DNA of 64,000 nucleotides, from contig JAILRU010000103.1 in assembly GCA_024697945.1 (NCBI GenBank), positions 1-64,000 on the forward strand. Reading direction: 5' to 3'. Positions within the stretch are counted from its first letter, which is position 1, and each line of letters begins with the position of its first letter. Positions 7,630-15,578 of this stretch are shown piece after piece. The notes below the pieces were generated by a model. That model was not told where the DNA came from and ran no database searches. It was given only the letters and a program-made list of their open reading frames with translations. The position numbers and the translations under genes were made by a program. This stretch comes from Bacteroidaceae bacterium (GTDB taxonomy: Bacteria; Bacteroidota; Bacteroidia; Bacteroidales; Bacteroidaceae).

Positions 7630-9303
7630 ATGCGAAAGTCCATTATCTGCTGTCTGTTTTCCGTTGTCTGTTGTCTATTGTCTGTCCAGGCTGCGGAGCT
7701 AAGCTTCAAGGTGAAGTGCAAGTACCTGAACCTGCCCATCTCGCAACAAGAACCGAGACACCATCTGCTTTTCCAAGCGAAAGGCGTGGACGACCTCAGC
7801 GTGGTGGCACGCCTTTCTGCCAGCCCTGAGTATTGGGTCTTCAAGGACCTCACAGCATACAAAGGAAAGACGCTGACCATCACTTACGACGGACCAGAAG
7901 AGGCACTTGCACAAGTCTATCAGGCAGACACCATACGCGATGCCCAAGAGATGTATCACGAGGTGAACCGTCCGCAGTTCCACTTCACATCCCGTCGGGG
8001 CTGGCTCAACGACCCTAACGGCTGCATCTGGCACGACGGACTCTACCATCTCTACTATCAGCATAATCCCTTCGAGCGCGAATGGGAGAACATGACCTGG
8101 GGACACGCCACGAGTCCCGACCTGTTGCACTGGACGGAACAGGCTCCTGTGCTCTTTCCCGACACCCTCGGCACGATGTACAGCGGCTCTGCCGTCTTCG
8201 ACAAAGACAACACTTCGGGCTTCGGCACAAAGAACAATCCTCCTCTCGTCTATGCCTATACAGCGGACCGCAGCGACCGTGAAGTGCAATGCATCGCCTA
8301 CAGCCTGGATGGAGGCATGACGCTCCACAAGTACGAGGGCAATCCCGTCATCGACTCGCACGACAAGTGGCAGACACATGACACCCGCGACCCAAGACTG
8401 TTCTGGTGGACAACAGACAATGGACAACAGACAACAGACAAAGGTCATTGGGTACTTGTTCTAAACGAACGCAATGGCCACAGCATCTACACCTCCACGA
8501 ACCTTAGGGACTGGACCTACAAGAGCCACGTGAACGGTTTCTGGGAGTGTCCCGACCTCTTCCCGCTGCCTGTGGATGGCAATCCGAGTGACATACGTTG
8601 GGTGATGCTTGGCGCAAGCAATACCTATATGATAGGCCGCTTTGATGGCAAGACCTTCACGCCCGAGAGTGGCAAGCACCGTTTCTCGACGGGTGCTATC
8701 TATGCTGCACAGACCTTCAACCATACGCCCGATGGCCGACGCATACAGATTGGCTGGGCTAACATCGACCATCAGGGGATGCCTTTCCGAGGACAGATGC
8801 TGCTGCCCACCGAACTGACCTTGCGCACCACAAAGGACGGCATCCGCCTCGTCAGCAAGCCCATCAAGGAAGTTGCCTCTTTGCTTAAAACTCTTTACGC
8901 CAGCGACAAAACCCTGAGCGAACACGAAGTCAATGAGATTCTAAACAAGAAGTCTCCCTTTAAGGGAGATTTAGAGGGTCTTGGACTTCATCTCCGTGCC
9001 ACCCTCACCCTCTCCTACGCCACCAGTGCAGGCTTGCGGCTCAACGGACACAACATCATCGACTACGACCTCAACCGCAACACCTTGAACGGTCAGTTCT
9101 ATTCGCCGCAAGACCCCACGAGTCTTTCGCTCACGATGGATGTCTATGTTGACCGCACCTCGGTTGAAGTCTTCATCGACGACGGTTTGTATAGCTTCTC
9201 AGCACCCCTCCAACTTCCCCAAGGAGATAATCTTGAGTTCTGGGGACCTGACATCAATGTCAGCAACATCCGGCTTGATGCCGTCACCTCCACAATGCCG
9301 TAA
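7630..9303 (+). CDS. Secreted GH32 beta-fructosidase (levanase/inulinase type)
   Basis: An exported glycoside hydrolase family 32 enzyme (557 residues) that releases fructose from fructans or sucrose. A signal peptide covers about residues 1-21. WLNDPNG at 125-131 carries the nucleophile D128, RDP at 253-255 is the transition-state stabiliser, and WECPD at about 305-309 carries acid/base E306. A C-terminal beta-sandwich follows (about 410-557). Two low-complexity inserts stand out. Residues about 261-271 (TTDNGQQTTDK) are encoded by acagacaa-type phrase DNA, directly after the RDP motif. Residues about 440-452 (KKSPFKGDLEGLG) are encoded by a ctccctttaagggagattta phrase also typical of spacers. 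The signal peptide codons (7660-7690) likewise contain tgtctgttgtct repeats. The whole frame remains open, so the enzyme is probably functional. Confidence 0.95.
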   Translation: MRKSIICCLFSVVCCLLSVQAAELSFKVKCKYLNLPISQQEPRHHLLFQAKGVDDLSVVARLSASPEYWVFKDLTAYKGKTLTITYDGPEEALAQVYQADTIRDAQEMYHEVNRPQFHFTSRRGWLNDPNGCIWHDGLYHLYYQHNPFEREWENMTWGHATSPDLLHWTEQAPVLFPDTLGTMYSGSAVFDKDNTSGFGTKNNPPLVYAYTADRSDREVQCIAYSLDGGMTLHKYEGNPVIDSHDKWQTHDTRDPRLFWWTTDNGQQTTDKGHWVLVLNERNGHSIYTSTNLRDWTYKSHVNGFWECPDLFPLPVDGNPSDIRWVMLGASNTYMIGRFDGKTFTPESGKHRFSTGAIYAAQTFNHTPDGRRIQIGWANIDHQGMPFRGQMLLPTELTLRTTKDGIRLVSKPIKEVASLLKTLYASDKTLSEHEVNEILNKKSPFKGDLEGLGLHLRATLTLSYATSAGLRLNGHNIIDYDLNRNTLNGQFYSPQDPTSLSLTMDVYVDRTSVEVFIDDGLYSFSAPLQLPQGDNLEFWGPDINVSNIRLDAVTSTMP

Positions 9304-9309
9304 CACCCT

Positions 9310-10215
9310 ATGCAGAAACAGATACTCTATCACTTTGTGGCCTTCCTGGTTGTAGCCATCTGGGGTTCCACGTTCGTCTTCACGAAGCTGTTGCTGCTGA
9401 GCGGACTTTCGCCAGCACAGATTTTCACGTTGCGTTTCATCATCGCGTATGTCGGGCTGCTAGGGATTGCAGCCTTCAAAAAACCTTTCCGATGGTTCGC
9501 GCAGAATTGGCAGGACGAACTGCTCATGATTGGACTGGGACTGACGGGCGGCTCGCTCTATTTCCTGACCGAGAATGCCGCAATGAACTACACGACAACC
9601 ACCAATACGGCCCTCATCGTATGTCTCTGTCCCCTGTTTGCAGCCCTGCTCATCTCCATCTTCTATCGCGACCAGCGTCTCCGAGGCATACAGATAGTCG
9701 GCAGTCTGTTGGCTGCTATCGGTGTGGCTATCGTGGAACTGAACGGACATTTCGTGCTCCACCTCTCCCCCACGGGCGATGCACTGGCCTTTGCCGCCTG
9801 CCTCTGCTGGGCTGCCTATAGTCTGCTGATGATTCCTGCCTGCAAGCGCTACGACACATTGTTCATCACCCGCAAGCTCTTCTTCTACGGTCTGCTCACG
9901 ATGATACCCTACTACATCGTCTATCCCGAATGGCCGCCACTGCAGACGCTCCTGCAACCTGGCATCCTGTTGGAGCTGCTCTTCCTTGGAGCCATCGCCT
10001 CAACGCTCTGCTTCTATCTGTGGGGTTGGGTCATACGCCACCTCGGAGCCGTAGTCACCACGAACTATGTCTATTTCAATCCCGTTGTAGCTATCCTGTG
10101 TGCATGGACCGTACTTGGCGAACGCATCACGGTATGGTTCCTCCTCGGAACAGTCCTGATTCTCGTTGGAATGTTCCTCGCAGATAAAAAGGGAAAAGGG
10201 AAGAATGAAAAGTGA
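9310..10215 (+). CDS. EamA/DMT-family transporter
   Basis: A 301-residue inner-membrane protein with about ten hydrophobic helices arranged as two EamA repeats (start of repeat 1 VVAIWGSTFVFTKLLL, start of repeat 2 near residue 155 with FAACLCWAAYSLLM). The family exports amino acids, nucleotides or other small metabolites; the substrate is not predictable. The start is 7 bp after the GH32 stop, so it is probably co-transcribed. The C-terminal end is lysine-rich (KKGKGKNEK) and is encoded by aaaagggaaaagggaag phrase DNA. Confidence 0.9.
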   Translation: MQKQILYHFVAFLVVAIWGSTFVFTKLLLLSGLSPAQIFTLRFIIAYVGLLGIAAFKKPFRWFAQNWQDELLMIGLGLTGGSLYFLTENAAMNYTTTTNTALIVCLCPLFAALLISIFYRDQRLRGIQIVGSLLAAIGVAIVELNGHFVLHLSPTGDALAFAACLCWAAYSLLMIPACKRYDTLFITRKLFFYGLLTMIPYYIVYPEWPPLQTLLQPGILLELLFLGAIASTLCFYLWGWVIRHLGAVVTTNYVYFNPVVAILCAWTVLGERITVWFLLGTVLILVGMFLADKKGKGKNEK

Positions 10216-10339
10216 AAATGGGGCGTCTGCCATCTATGATTTTCAAGGTCGTATAATCCCTCATTCTTCACCCATAATTCTTCACTTTACATCATTGGCA
10301 GCAAGAAAATCCTCTTTACCCCTTAACTCGCACTTCTTC

Positions 10340-10497
10340 GCTCTACCCATAGTGCAGGCATACTCCAGGCTCGCTCTACCCATACTCTACCCATACTCTA
10401 CCCAGCCCTTTGAGTATGCTTAGAAGCAGAGTGATCGCTGGGTAGAAGCAGAGTGATCGCTGGGTAGAAGCTGGCTAAGCTATGGCGAGATGGGTAA
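10340..10497. repeat. 11-bp phased intergenic array
   Basis: From 10340 the sequence falls into consecutive 11-bp units: gctctacccat, agtgcaggcat, actccaggctc, gctctacccat, actctacccat, actctacccag and ccctttgagta. After a 4-bp slip it continues as tagaagcagag and tgatcgctggg (each twice), then tagaagctggc, taagctatggc and gagatgggtaa. The right half contains approximate complements of the left (ctctaccca versus tgggtagaa). It lies between convergent genes and fills most of the gap. The bases 10216-10339 before it hold only aattcttcac-type phrases. Confidence 0.8.
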
Positions 10498-10502
10498 AAT
10501 GA

Positions 10503-12614
10503 TTAGTAGAGGACTTTCTTCCCGTTGACAATGTAAACTCCCCGCTGAAATTTACTATTTAACCATTTACCATTTACCATTTGGCCTTGGAGATTGTAGA
10601 TAGCAGCATCTCCATTTTGAATTTTGTATTTTGTATTTTGAATTGATTCAATTCCAGTCTCATAGTCGAGGTCAAGAAGGATGTAGTCGGGCTTGACGCT
10701 ACTGTCACTGAGGTCGAGGTAGCCGCTACCCTTAGGCACAGTTGTACCTGGCATTACGGGGAAGAAACCAGAGATATCGTCCTCCTGGAGGGCAATGCTG
10801 TAGATGGTGTTTTCTTGTGTCACTTCAAGCGGGCTAAGGGTTGCTTTCAAGAGATTGTCTTCGAAGGAATTTGTGTCCGCAGTGACGGGGATTTGATAAG
10901 TGCCTGCGCCATTATCGGAACGAACGACGACAGCTTCGTCTGCTGGCACGACGGTGACTTCCTCTGTCCTTGCATACGTTGGGTCGCCATCCACAATTTC
11001 TACTATCTTATAGGCTTTGACGTCTGTTGTGCTGAAATCGACATTGTGCCCTGGTGCGACAAAGGTATGCCACTTGTCGCTCGAGAGCTTGAGGGAAGCC
11101 TTAGTGCCTTCCTTGCAAAGAATGCCGCAGTCAAAATATGCGCCGCCAGTTCCTTGCTGCTGACGGATGGCAAGGACATTTCGACCAATGTTCAGCCTGC
11201 TGGAGGGAATGGTGTAGGTTGAATAGGAGCCAATCCAGCCTGTCTCGCTCTTGATGCTTCTGCCGTTGAGATAGATTTTGCAGTCATCGTCGTGGCAGAA
11301 GTAGAGAGTGTAGGAGTCAATGCTTGGGTCGTGGCTGACATAGAACTCGCGACGGATGAAGAGGACATTGTACTCTCCGTCCCATGCGGAAAAGTATGGA
11401 GAATCCTTGCCAGAGCCTGTGGGATAGTCCCTTGTCTCCCATGCGGAGTCGTCAAAGTCAATGTTGAACCATCTGGAGGGACCAGAGACGGCATTTGCCT
11501 CGCTGGCATTCCTGGGACTTGTCACGCTGTAGGTCTTAGCCTTCCACATCATGTCCTGACCCTTGGGGGCGACATAGAGGTTGCCACTGTTGTCATAGAT
11601 GGGGTCGCCCTGCTTGGACATCGTGTAGCGGAAGTTGTGGTTGATAAGTTCCTTGGTGAGGCTCAGGCCGTAATAGCCCGAGTTGTCGCCGTCGCAACAG
11701 TAGTCCATGAAGACAAAACCTGCAGGACCGTTGTAGCTACCTGAGGCGAGAAGTTGCTGCATGTAAGGGTTCACGGCCTTGGCGTTGTCCTGGGTGGCGG
11801 AGTTGGAGTATGTGACGCTGCTGCTATAGCCGTCCAAGCCGTTCATGACCCATGTATAGTTATACATTCCAGCAAGTTGCCAACTTTCATTCAACATAGC
11901 CTTGATGACGTTTTTCTTGGCATTGACGTCGGAGTATTCGTAGTATCCTTGTGACCACACGGGACACTTGTAGGTCCCTGGGCCGTAGCAGTGTGCGCCA
12001 AGCATGTTGTTAATGTCGGACTGGTTGTCGCGCCAATCAGTGAGCTTTCCACCGCGCATGGGACCGTTATAGTCACTACGGCTGAGGAAGAGAATCTTGC
12101 CTCTTGCTTCACCGACGGTGAGGTTGGGACGGAAGTCAACGAGGTAGTCGCTGAAGGTTGCCAGACTTTGCTGCATATTGTCGGCAAAGGAATCGTTGCC
12201 GCTGTCGCCTTCGCTCTCATGACGGATGAGCACGATGCAGAACTCTGTCGGGTGGCTGGTAAGGTAATCACGCAGTTGTCCCATTACGCCATTGAAGGTG
12301 GAGCTGGTTTGAAGTATGCCATGATGAATGTTCAGCTGGTTGTTGGGTCGCAGGTCGAAAAGTCGGACGCCAAGCGGCAGCATCTCCTGCACAGACTTGT
12401 TCTGGACTTTTCCGGCAACTGTTGCACCAATGGCGCTCCATCCTGAGAAGGAACTTGCGCAGGCATCGTGAGCCCCTGGGATTGATAGCTGACAGACGAA
12501 GGCATTGTCATCGAGCTGCGACATCCAGTTCTGATAGTCGCTCACCTGCGCCTTCACCAACTGCACCATCACCACAAACAACAGCAGAAGCACAAAAATC
12601 TTTCTCACTTTCAT
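10503..12614 (-). CDS. Secreted PI-PLC X-domain protein with C-terminal sorting-like tail
   Basis: A 703-residue exported protein resembling bacterial phosphatidylinositol-specific phospholipase C. I chose ATG at 12614 because it begins a clean signal peptide (MKVRKIFVLLLLFVVMVQ) ending in KAQ at about 21-23; the upstream in-frame extension has no signal and overlaps another reading frame. The X-type barrel spans about residues 30-330, with the two catalytic-type histidines in SIPGAHDA (H49) and NIHHG (H97/H98). The middle region (about 340-540) looks like a galactose-binding-type beta-sandwich. The last residues are the shared tail (IYNLQGQM ... RGVYIVNGKKVLY), interrupted by NGKWLNSKFQ, which is encoded by accatttaccattt phrases. 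The linker SIQNTKYKIQN before it is encoded by attttgtattttg phrases. Whether it cleaves PI or glycosyl-PI is unknown. Confidence 0.85.
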   Translation of the reverse strand: MKVRKIFVLLLLFVVMVQLVKAQVSDYQNWMSQLDDNAFVCQLSIPGAHDACASSFSGWSAIGATVAGKVQNKSVQEMLPLGVRLFDLRPNNQLNIHHGILQTSSTFNGVMGQLRDYLTSHPTEFCIVLIRHESEGDSGNDSFADNMQQSLATFSDYLVDFRPNLTVGEARGKILFLSRSDYNGPMRGGKLTDWRDNQSDINNMLGAHCYGPGTYKCPVWSQGYYEYSDVNAKKNVIKAMLNESWQLAGMYNYTWVMNGLDGYSSSVTYSNSATQDNAKAVNPYMQQLLASGSYNGPAGFVFMDYCCDGDNSGYYGLSLTKELINHNFRYTMSKQGDPIYDNSGNLYVAPKGQDMMWKAKTYSVTSPRNASEANAVSGPSRWFNIDFDDSAWETRDYPTGSGKDSPYFSAWDGEYNVLFIRREFYVSHDPSIDSYTLYFCHDDDCKIYLNGRSIKSETGWIGSYSTYTIPSSRLNIGRNVLAIRQQQGTGGAYFDCGILCKEGTKASLKLSSDKWHTFVAPGHNVDFSTTDVKAYKIVEIVDGDPTYARTEEVTVVPADEAVVVRSDNGAGTYQIPVTADTNSFEDNLLKATLSPLEVTQENTIYSIALQEDDISGFFPVMPGTTVPKGSGYLDLSDSSVKPDYILLDLDYETGIESIQNTKYKIQNGDAAIYNLQGQMVNGKWLNSKFQRGVYIVNGKKVLY

Positions 12615-12618
12615 AATC

Positions 12619-13086
12619 TTAAAAGAATCCACTTTGGTATGCGCGAACCTGAACATAACTCGGTTCGTAGTATGCACTGGAATTATAGTTGTCAATGACA
12701 TCACAGATAGGTGAGGCATAGGCCTTCTGCATCGACTGAACCAAATCCTGCCCCTGCGAAACAGTTTCAATAAGGCGGGCATAGACCTTTCCCATCTGTG
12801 TGGCAGAAGGGACTGTGTCTGTGAAACGGCTATCAACGCGAGTAACATCAGTTGTTCCGTTCTCAAGATGATATTCTTACTTCCAATCACTAATCAATTG
12901 TTCTGGATTAAGGCAATGATTGGTATTTGCAATAGAAAGCTGACGTGCAAGCCCCTTACCGCCAATACGTTCTACGACATATCGATTAGGCTGTTTAATA
13001 GCGCGTGCAACACGCTCTATCATATAGCATACAAAATAGAGGTCATTGTATGTTATCTGCTCGTCGGGAAAGTAAATATTACTCAT
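12619..13086 (-). pseudogene. Conserved Bacteroidales hypothetical gene broken by an in-frame TAA
   Basis: Reading leftward from ATG at 13086, the frame gives 69 residues (MSNIYFPDEQITYNDLYFVC...) ending in SDWK and a TAA at 12877-12879. The same frame then continues for 85 codons as EYHLENGTTDVTRVD ... YYEPSYVQVRAYQSGFF to a final TAA at 12619-12621. The two halves read as one protein of about 155 residues. I recall similar full-length hypothetical proteins in Bacteroidales, but give no family name. A single G-to-T change in a GAA codon would create the stop. It follows the MazF-like gene on the same strand, with a -7 element at 13188-13196. A sequencing error cannot be excluded. Confidence 0.75.
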
Positions 13087-13187
13087 GGTTGTTCATTGAC
13101 TTCATAGTATTCAACAAATGTATTTGTCCCATGATAGAGTTTCATATCCTCCAAATTACATTTGGCATTTTATATTCTTTTTCGTTT

Positions 13188-13196
13188 GCAAAGATA
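13188..13196 (-). promoter_or_regulatory. -7 promoter element before the interrupted gene
   Basis: Reading leftward, TATCTTTGC lies about 100 bp upstream of the interrupted gene, just beyond the stop of the MazF-like gene. Confidence 0.5.
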
Positions 13197-13199
13197 CAA

Positions 13200-13559
13200 T
13201 CACCATTCCCCATCAACTATCGTAGCGACGATGCGGTCTATCACCTGGTCAAAGTATGGTTGGCGCAAAAAACAATTCCTACGATTCAGAACATCATCAC
13301 AATTGAATTGGTTGACAATGTGTGTCACGAAATAGGATTGCTGTGAGAGTGGAGACGAAAGCCATTCTTTTTGAATGGGGATAGTCAGTTCAGGATAATG
13401 ATTCTTAGTGGATATTAGAACACCATAGAACATGCCTGGCTCTACGTCCTGTAACTCATCACATGAAACGACAAGAGCAGGATGCGGTAGAATCTGCCCA
13501 TCTGGAAGAGTAAAGGGCACTTCGACGATTTCCCTTTGATGAACTCGTGCTACAGCCAT
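13200..13559 (-). CDS. MazF/PemK-like toxin
   Basis: A 119-residue protein with the N-terminal pattern of MazF/PemK/Kid endoribonucleases: short beta strands with VHQREIVEVPF, then HPALVVSCDEL (about residues 26-36) where the family has RPALVVS. These toxins cleave mRNA. Its start overlaps the end of the upstream gene by 10 bp, the usual antitoxin-toxin order. The catalytic Arg/Thr pair of classical MazF is not clear by eye, so it may be a diverged member. Confidence 0.75.
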   Translation of the reverse strand: MAVARVHQREIVEVPFTLPDGQILPHPALVVSCDELQDVEPGMFYGVLISTKNHYPELTIPIQKEWLSSPLSQQSYFVTHIVNQFNCDDVLNRRNCFLRQPYFDQVIDRIVATIVDGEW

Positions 13560-13858
13560 TTCTCAAGTCCTTTTGTGATGCGTCCGCTTGTAGTGCGGAT
13601 ATAGGTGTCATAGTCAGACTTGCTCAGTTCAGGGAAATCGGCATCAGTCAAGGGGGCATACTGAGCAAGCTGTTGCGCGAGTTGTTCATCGCTCAGGCCT
13701 CTTCTCCGAGAATGGTGAGGCCGTTTGGTCACCTGTTTGCGAAGCAAGTCCTCCACTTGTTGCTGCAACCAAAGCTGGAACTGCACACCAGAATGGCGGA
13801 GCGAATTTTCCGCCTCAGCCACAAGCTGGTCATCTAACATAAGACTATATGCACACAT
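13550..13858 (-). CDS. Antitoxin partner of the MazF/PemK-like toxin
   Basis: A 102-residue protein. I chose ATG at 13858 over the upstream TTG. The N-terminus (MCAYSLMLDDQLVAEAENSL) reads as a beta strand plus helix, as in ribbon-helix-helix antitoxin N-termini, and the C-terminal half is charged and probably disordered until it binds the toxin. It overlaps the toxin start by 10 bp. A strong promoter (TTTG, 19-bp spacer, TATCTTTG) ends 29 bp upstream, and an almost identical promoter drives the HipA-like gene. Confidence 0.72.
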   Translation of the reverse strand: MCAYSLMLDDQLVAEAENSLRHSGVQFQLWLQQQVEDLLRKQVTKRPHHSRRRGLSDEQLAQQLAQYAPLTDADFPELSKSDYDTYIRTTSGRITKGLEKWL

Positions 13859-13886
13859 AATTCTTAATATTTTTTGCAAATCTGTT

Positions 13887-13918
13887 GCAAAGATACAATC
13901 TTTTTCCGAATCCGCAAA
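13887..13918 (-). promoter_or_regulatory. Promoter of the MazF-like module (duplicated copy A)
   Basis: Leftward TTTG (13918-13915), a 19-bp spacer and TATCTTTGC (13895-13887) match the Bacteroidetes -33/-7 promoter. It is part of an ~88-bp segment (13885-13972) duplicated at 15149-15236. Confidence 0.75.
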
Positions 13919-13940
13919 ACTTTCCTATATAGAAAATTCA

Positions 13941-13971
13941 CAGAGGCAGAGAATCAAAATCCCTGCCTCTG
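13941..13971 (-). terminator. Hairpin terminator after the HipA-like/DUF3037 operon
   Basis: cagaggcag and ctgcctctg form a 9-bp perfect stem with a 13-nt loop, starting 3 bases beyond the DUF3037 stop. The same hairpin occurs at 15205-15235 and 25536-25568. Confidence 0.7.
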
Positions 13972-13973
13972 TG

Positions 13974-14333
13974 TTATTTCGTCGCTGACGTAACTTTTGC
14001 TTCATAGATATAGTTCTTAAACAATCTTACCTTGCTTTGCTCTGTAGGCGCTATATCAATATTTTGCAAAGGTGAAACGGCTATTAAGTTATTGGAATAT
14101 CGCGTGAGGTAATTGATTGCCTCAACACTATTGATACTGTCGTCAGTAGGCATTGAGCTTACAACTTGGGATAGAAACTCGTATTCCTTCGGGGGAAACA
14201 GACTCCGGACAGCATCCAGCTTCTGTGGAGAATAGCGTACATCCACCTTGTCGCCATCAACGAAAATCAACCCAAGACTGACACGTTCAGAAATCTCAGG
14301 GCGAATAACCGCATAAATGATACTGTATTGCAT
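13974..14333 (-). CDS. DUF3037-like protein
   Basis: A 119-residue cytosolic protein. The N-terminus (MQYSIIYAVIRPEISERVSLGLIF) fits DUF3037, whose members are commonly encoded beside HipA-like kinases. Here it starts one base after the stop of such a kinase gene, so the pair is one operon. Molecular function is unknown; regulation of, or substrate choice for, the kinase is inference. It is followed at once by a hairpin terminator. Confidence 0.75.
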   Translation of the reverse strand: MQYSIIYAVIRPEISERVSLGLIFVDGDKVDVRYSPQKLDAVRSLFPPKEYEFLSQVVSSMPTDDSINSVEAINYLTRYSNNLIAVSPLQNIDIAPTEQSKVRLFKNYIYEAKVTSATK

Positions 14334-14334
14334 A

Positions 14335-15132
14335 TTAATTGATGTTTTCGTTAAGACATTCTACGAAGTTGTTCCATGTATCAGCAATCCATTTCTTTTC
14401 CTGTAGCTGTTCTAACTTCGTTGAGACAACCTTTGTCGGAACATTCCATTCTTGAGGCATCGCCTCTATTATTTCAGTAGTCACTTGTTTGCTTTGCAAG
14501 AGGCTTTCAGCATATTCTGCTTTCAGATTATCGACAATTGAGCAAACTGTCTGTTGGTCTGCACCTGAAAGAAGATGTTGGAAAAGGTTGGACCAAAGAA
14601 TAGTGTCTGTTGAAGTAAGCTGTGATAAAGGATAATCGAATGTTGCTGTGTTGAAGATGCATCCGTAGTCTATTGACACCAACTGATTGTGAACTACATC
14701 ATACATCAAATTAGCGTTATTTGCATTGCGATCTTCGTTAGCTACCCAGAAGTCAAACAATGCAATTTTCATCAATTGACGTAAAATCTCTTCTGTTGCA
14801 TGAACCTTTCCATAAGTTGAAGGAGTAATATCGACCATACCATCCAACCACTGGCAACCTATTGACGGAGCAGAAATGTTGTGTGAGATATTCAAACCAT
14901 CCCAGTGCGTAGGGCATATTTTGACTAAAGCAATATCAGGAGTATTCAATTGCCATGTTTTTGCCAATTTGGCCCCAACAAGTTCACATGCCAACTTGTA
15001 AGCTACTGAGGATGAGCGCATGTATTTACATACGTAGATATTAACGTCTGAACACATTACCATTACAGGCTCCTCGCCTGTATGGAATTGTTGCTCTATT
15101 CGCTTCGCACTATATAGTGTTTGTATTGCCAT
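14335..15132 (-). CDS. HipA-like protein kinase
   Basis: A 265-residue protein starting at ATG 15132, which lies 19 bp after the -7 element (the in-frame ATG 30 bp upstream overlaps the promoter). The kinase core motifs are visible: NEDRNANNANL at about residues 132-142 (catalytic Asp 134 and metal-binding Asn) and SIDYGCIF at about 153-160 (Asp 155 in the DFG-like position). It is shorter than classical HipA (about 440) and lacks the N-terminal HipA_N domain, matching the compact HipA-family kinases linked to DUF3037 genes. HipA proteins phosphorylate cellular targets such as tRNA synthetases and cause dormancy; the target here is unknown. No HipB-type HTH gene is adjacent. Confidence 0.82.
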   Translation of the reverse strand: MAIQTLYSAKRIEQQFHTGEEPVMVMCSDVNIYVCKYMRSSSVAYKLACELVGAKLAKTWQLNTPDIALVKICPTHWDGLNISHNISAPSIGCQWLDGMVDITPSTYGKVHATEEILRQLMKIALFDFWVANEDRNANNANLMYDVVHNQLVSIDYGCIFNTATFDYPLSQLTSTDTILWSNLFQHLLSGADQQTVCSIVDNLKAEYAESLLQSKQVTTEIIEAMPQEWNVPTKVVSTKLEQLQEKKWIADTWNNFVECLNENIN

Positions 15133-15150
15133 GATTGTTCTTTTTCGCTT

Positions 15151-15182
15151 GCAAAGATACAATCTTTTTCCGAATCCGCAAA
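15151..15182 (-). promoter_or_regulatory. Promoter of the HipA-like operon (duplicated copy B)
   Basis: Leftward TTTG, a 19-bp spacer and TATCTTTGC (15159-15151). The first 40 bp of the repeat that carries it are identical to copy A at 13885. Confidence 0.75.
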
Positions 15183-15204
15183 ACTTTCTTTTATAGAAAA
15201 TGCT

Positions 15205-15235
15205 CAGAGGCAGAGAATCAAGTTCCCTGCCTCTG
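15205..15235 (-). terminator. Hairpin terminator after surface cassette 1
   Basis: cagaggcag/ctgcctctg stem with a 13-nt loop, 114 bp beyond the stop of the small gene at 15349. It sits inside the duplicated ~88-bp segment. Confidence 0.65.
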
Positions 15236-15239
15236 TACT

Positions 15240-15348
15240 TAGTATGGATTAAGGTTGAAAGATGTTAAACCCTCAAAGACCTTGAACGTTTGAACTTCTT
15301 AAACCCTTAAACTATCAATACTGTCTATAAACTTTAAACTTTATAGAA
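15240..15348. repeat. Degenerate phrase-filled spacer
   Basis: The gap after the small gene holds loosely repeated cttgaacgtttgaac, taaaccct and aaactttaaac phrases and no reading frame. Similar gaacccttgaac phrases occur inside the glycosidase gene at 52650-52680. Confidence 0.5.
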
Positions 15349-15531
15349 TCACCATTCGTCATCCCAAACGTTGACGTCGCTCCATACCTTGATGTCGGCT
15401 TCAGCTGGTGTCGGATCAGTGCCCCAATCAAGGTCAGTTATACCAGTGATAGAAGATATACTGTTAGCAATAGGCTGTGTTGCAATAAAAGGAACCACCA
15501 CCATCGCAGGATTTATATATGTCTTTTTCAT
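15349..15531 (-). CDS. Small MKKTYIxP-type protein of cassette 1
   Basis: 60 residues, starting MKKTYINPAMVVV and ending DVNVWDDEW. A close relative (MKKTYIIP ... DVNIWDDEW) follows the next large surface gene, and a more distant one (NKTYIIP ... GDSG) follows the third. The N-terminal half is mildly hydrophobic but not a clean signal peptide; the C-terminal half is acidic with two Trp. It starts 47 bp after the stop of the 1103-residue protein with no promoter between, so it is co-transcribed. Function unknown. A RiPP-like precursor is conceivable from size, but no modification enzyme is nearby. Confidence 0.8.
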   Translation of the reverse strand: MKKTYINPAMVVVPFIATQPIANSISSITGITDLDWGTDPTPAEADIKVWSDVNVWDDEW

Positions 15532-15578
15532 ATTGATTTACAATTTATAATTATCAATTATCCATTATCAATTATCAA

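Noticed and set aside
12615..12890. N-terminal extension of the PI-PLC gene
   Set aside because: It overlaps the interrupted gene in a different frame and would place the signal peptide internally.
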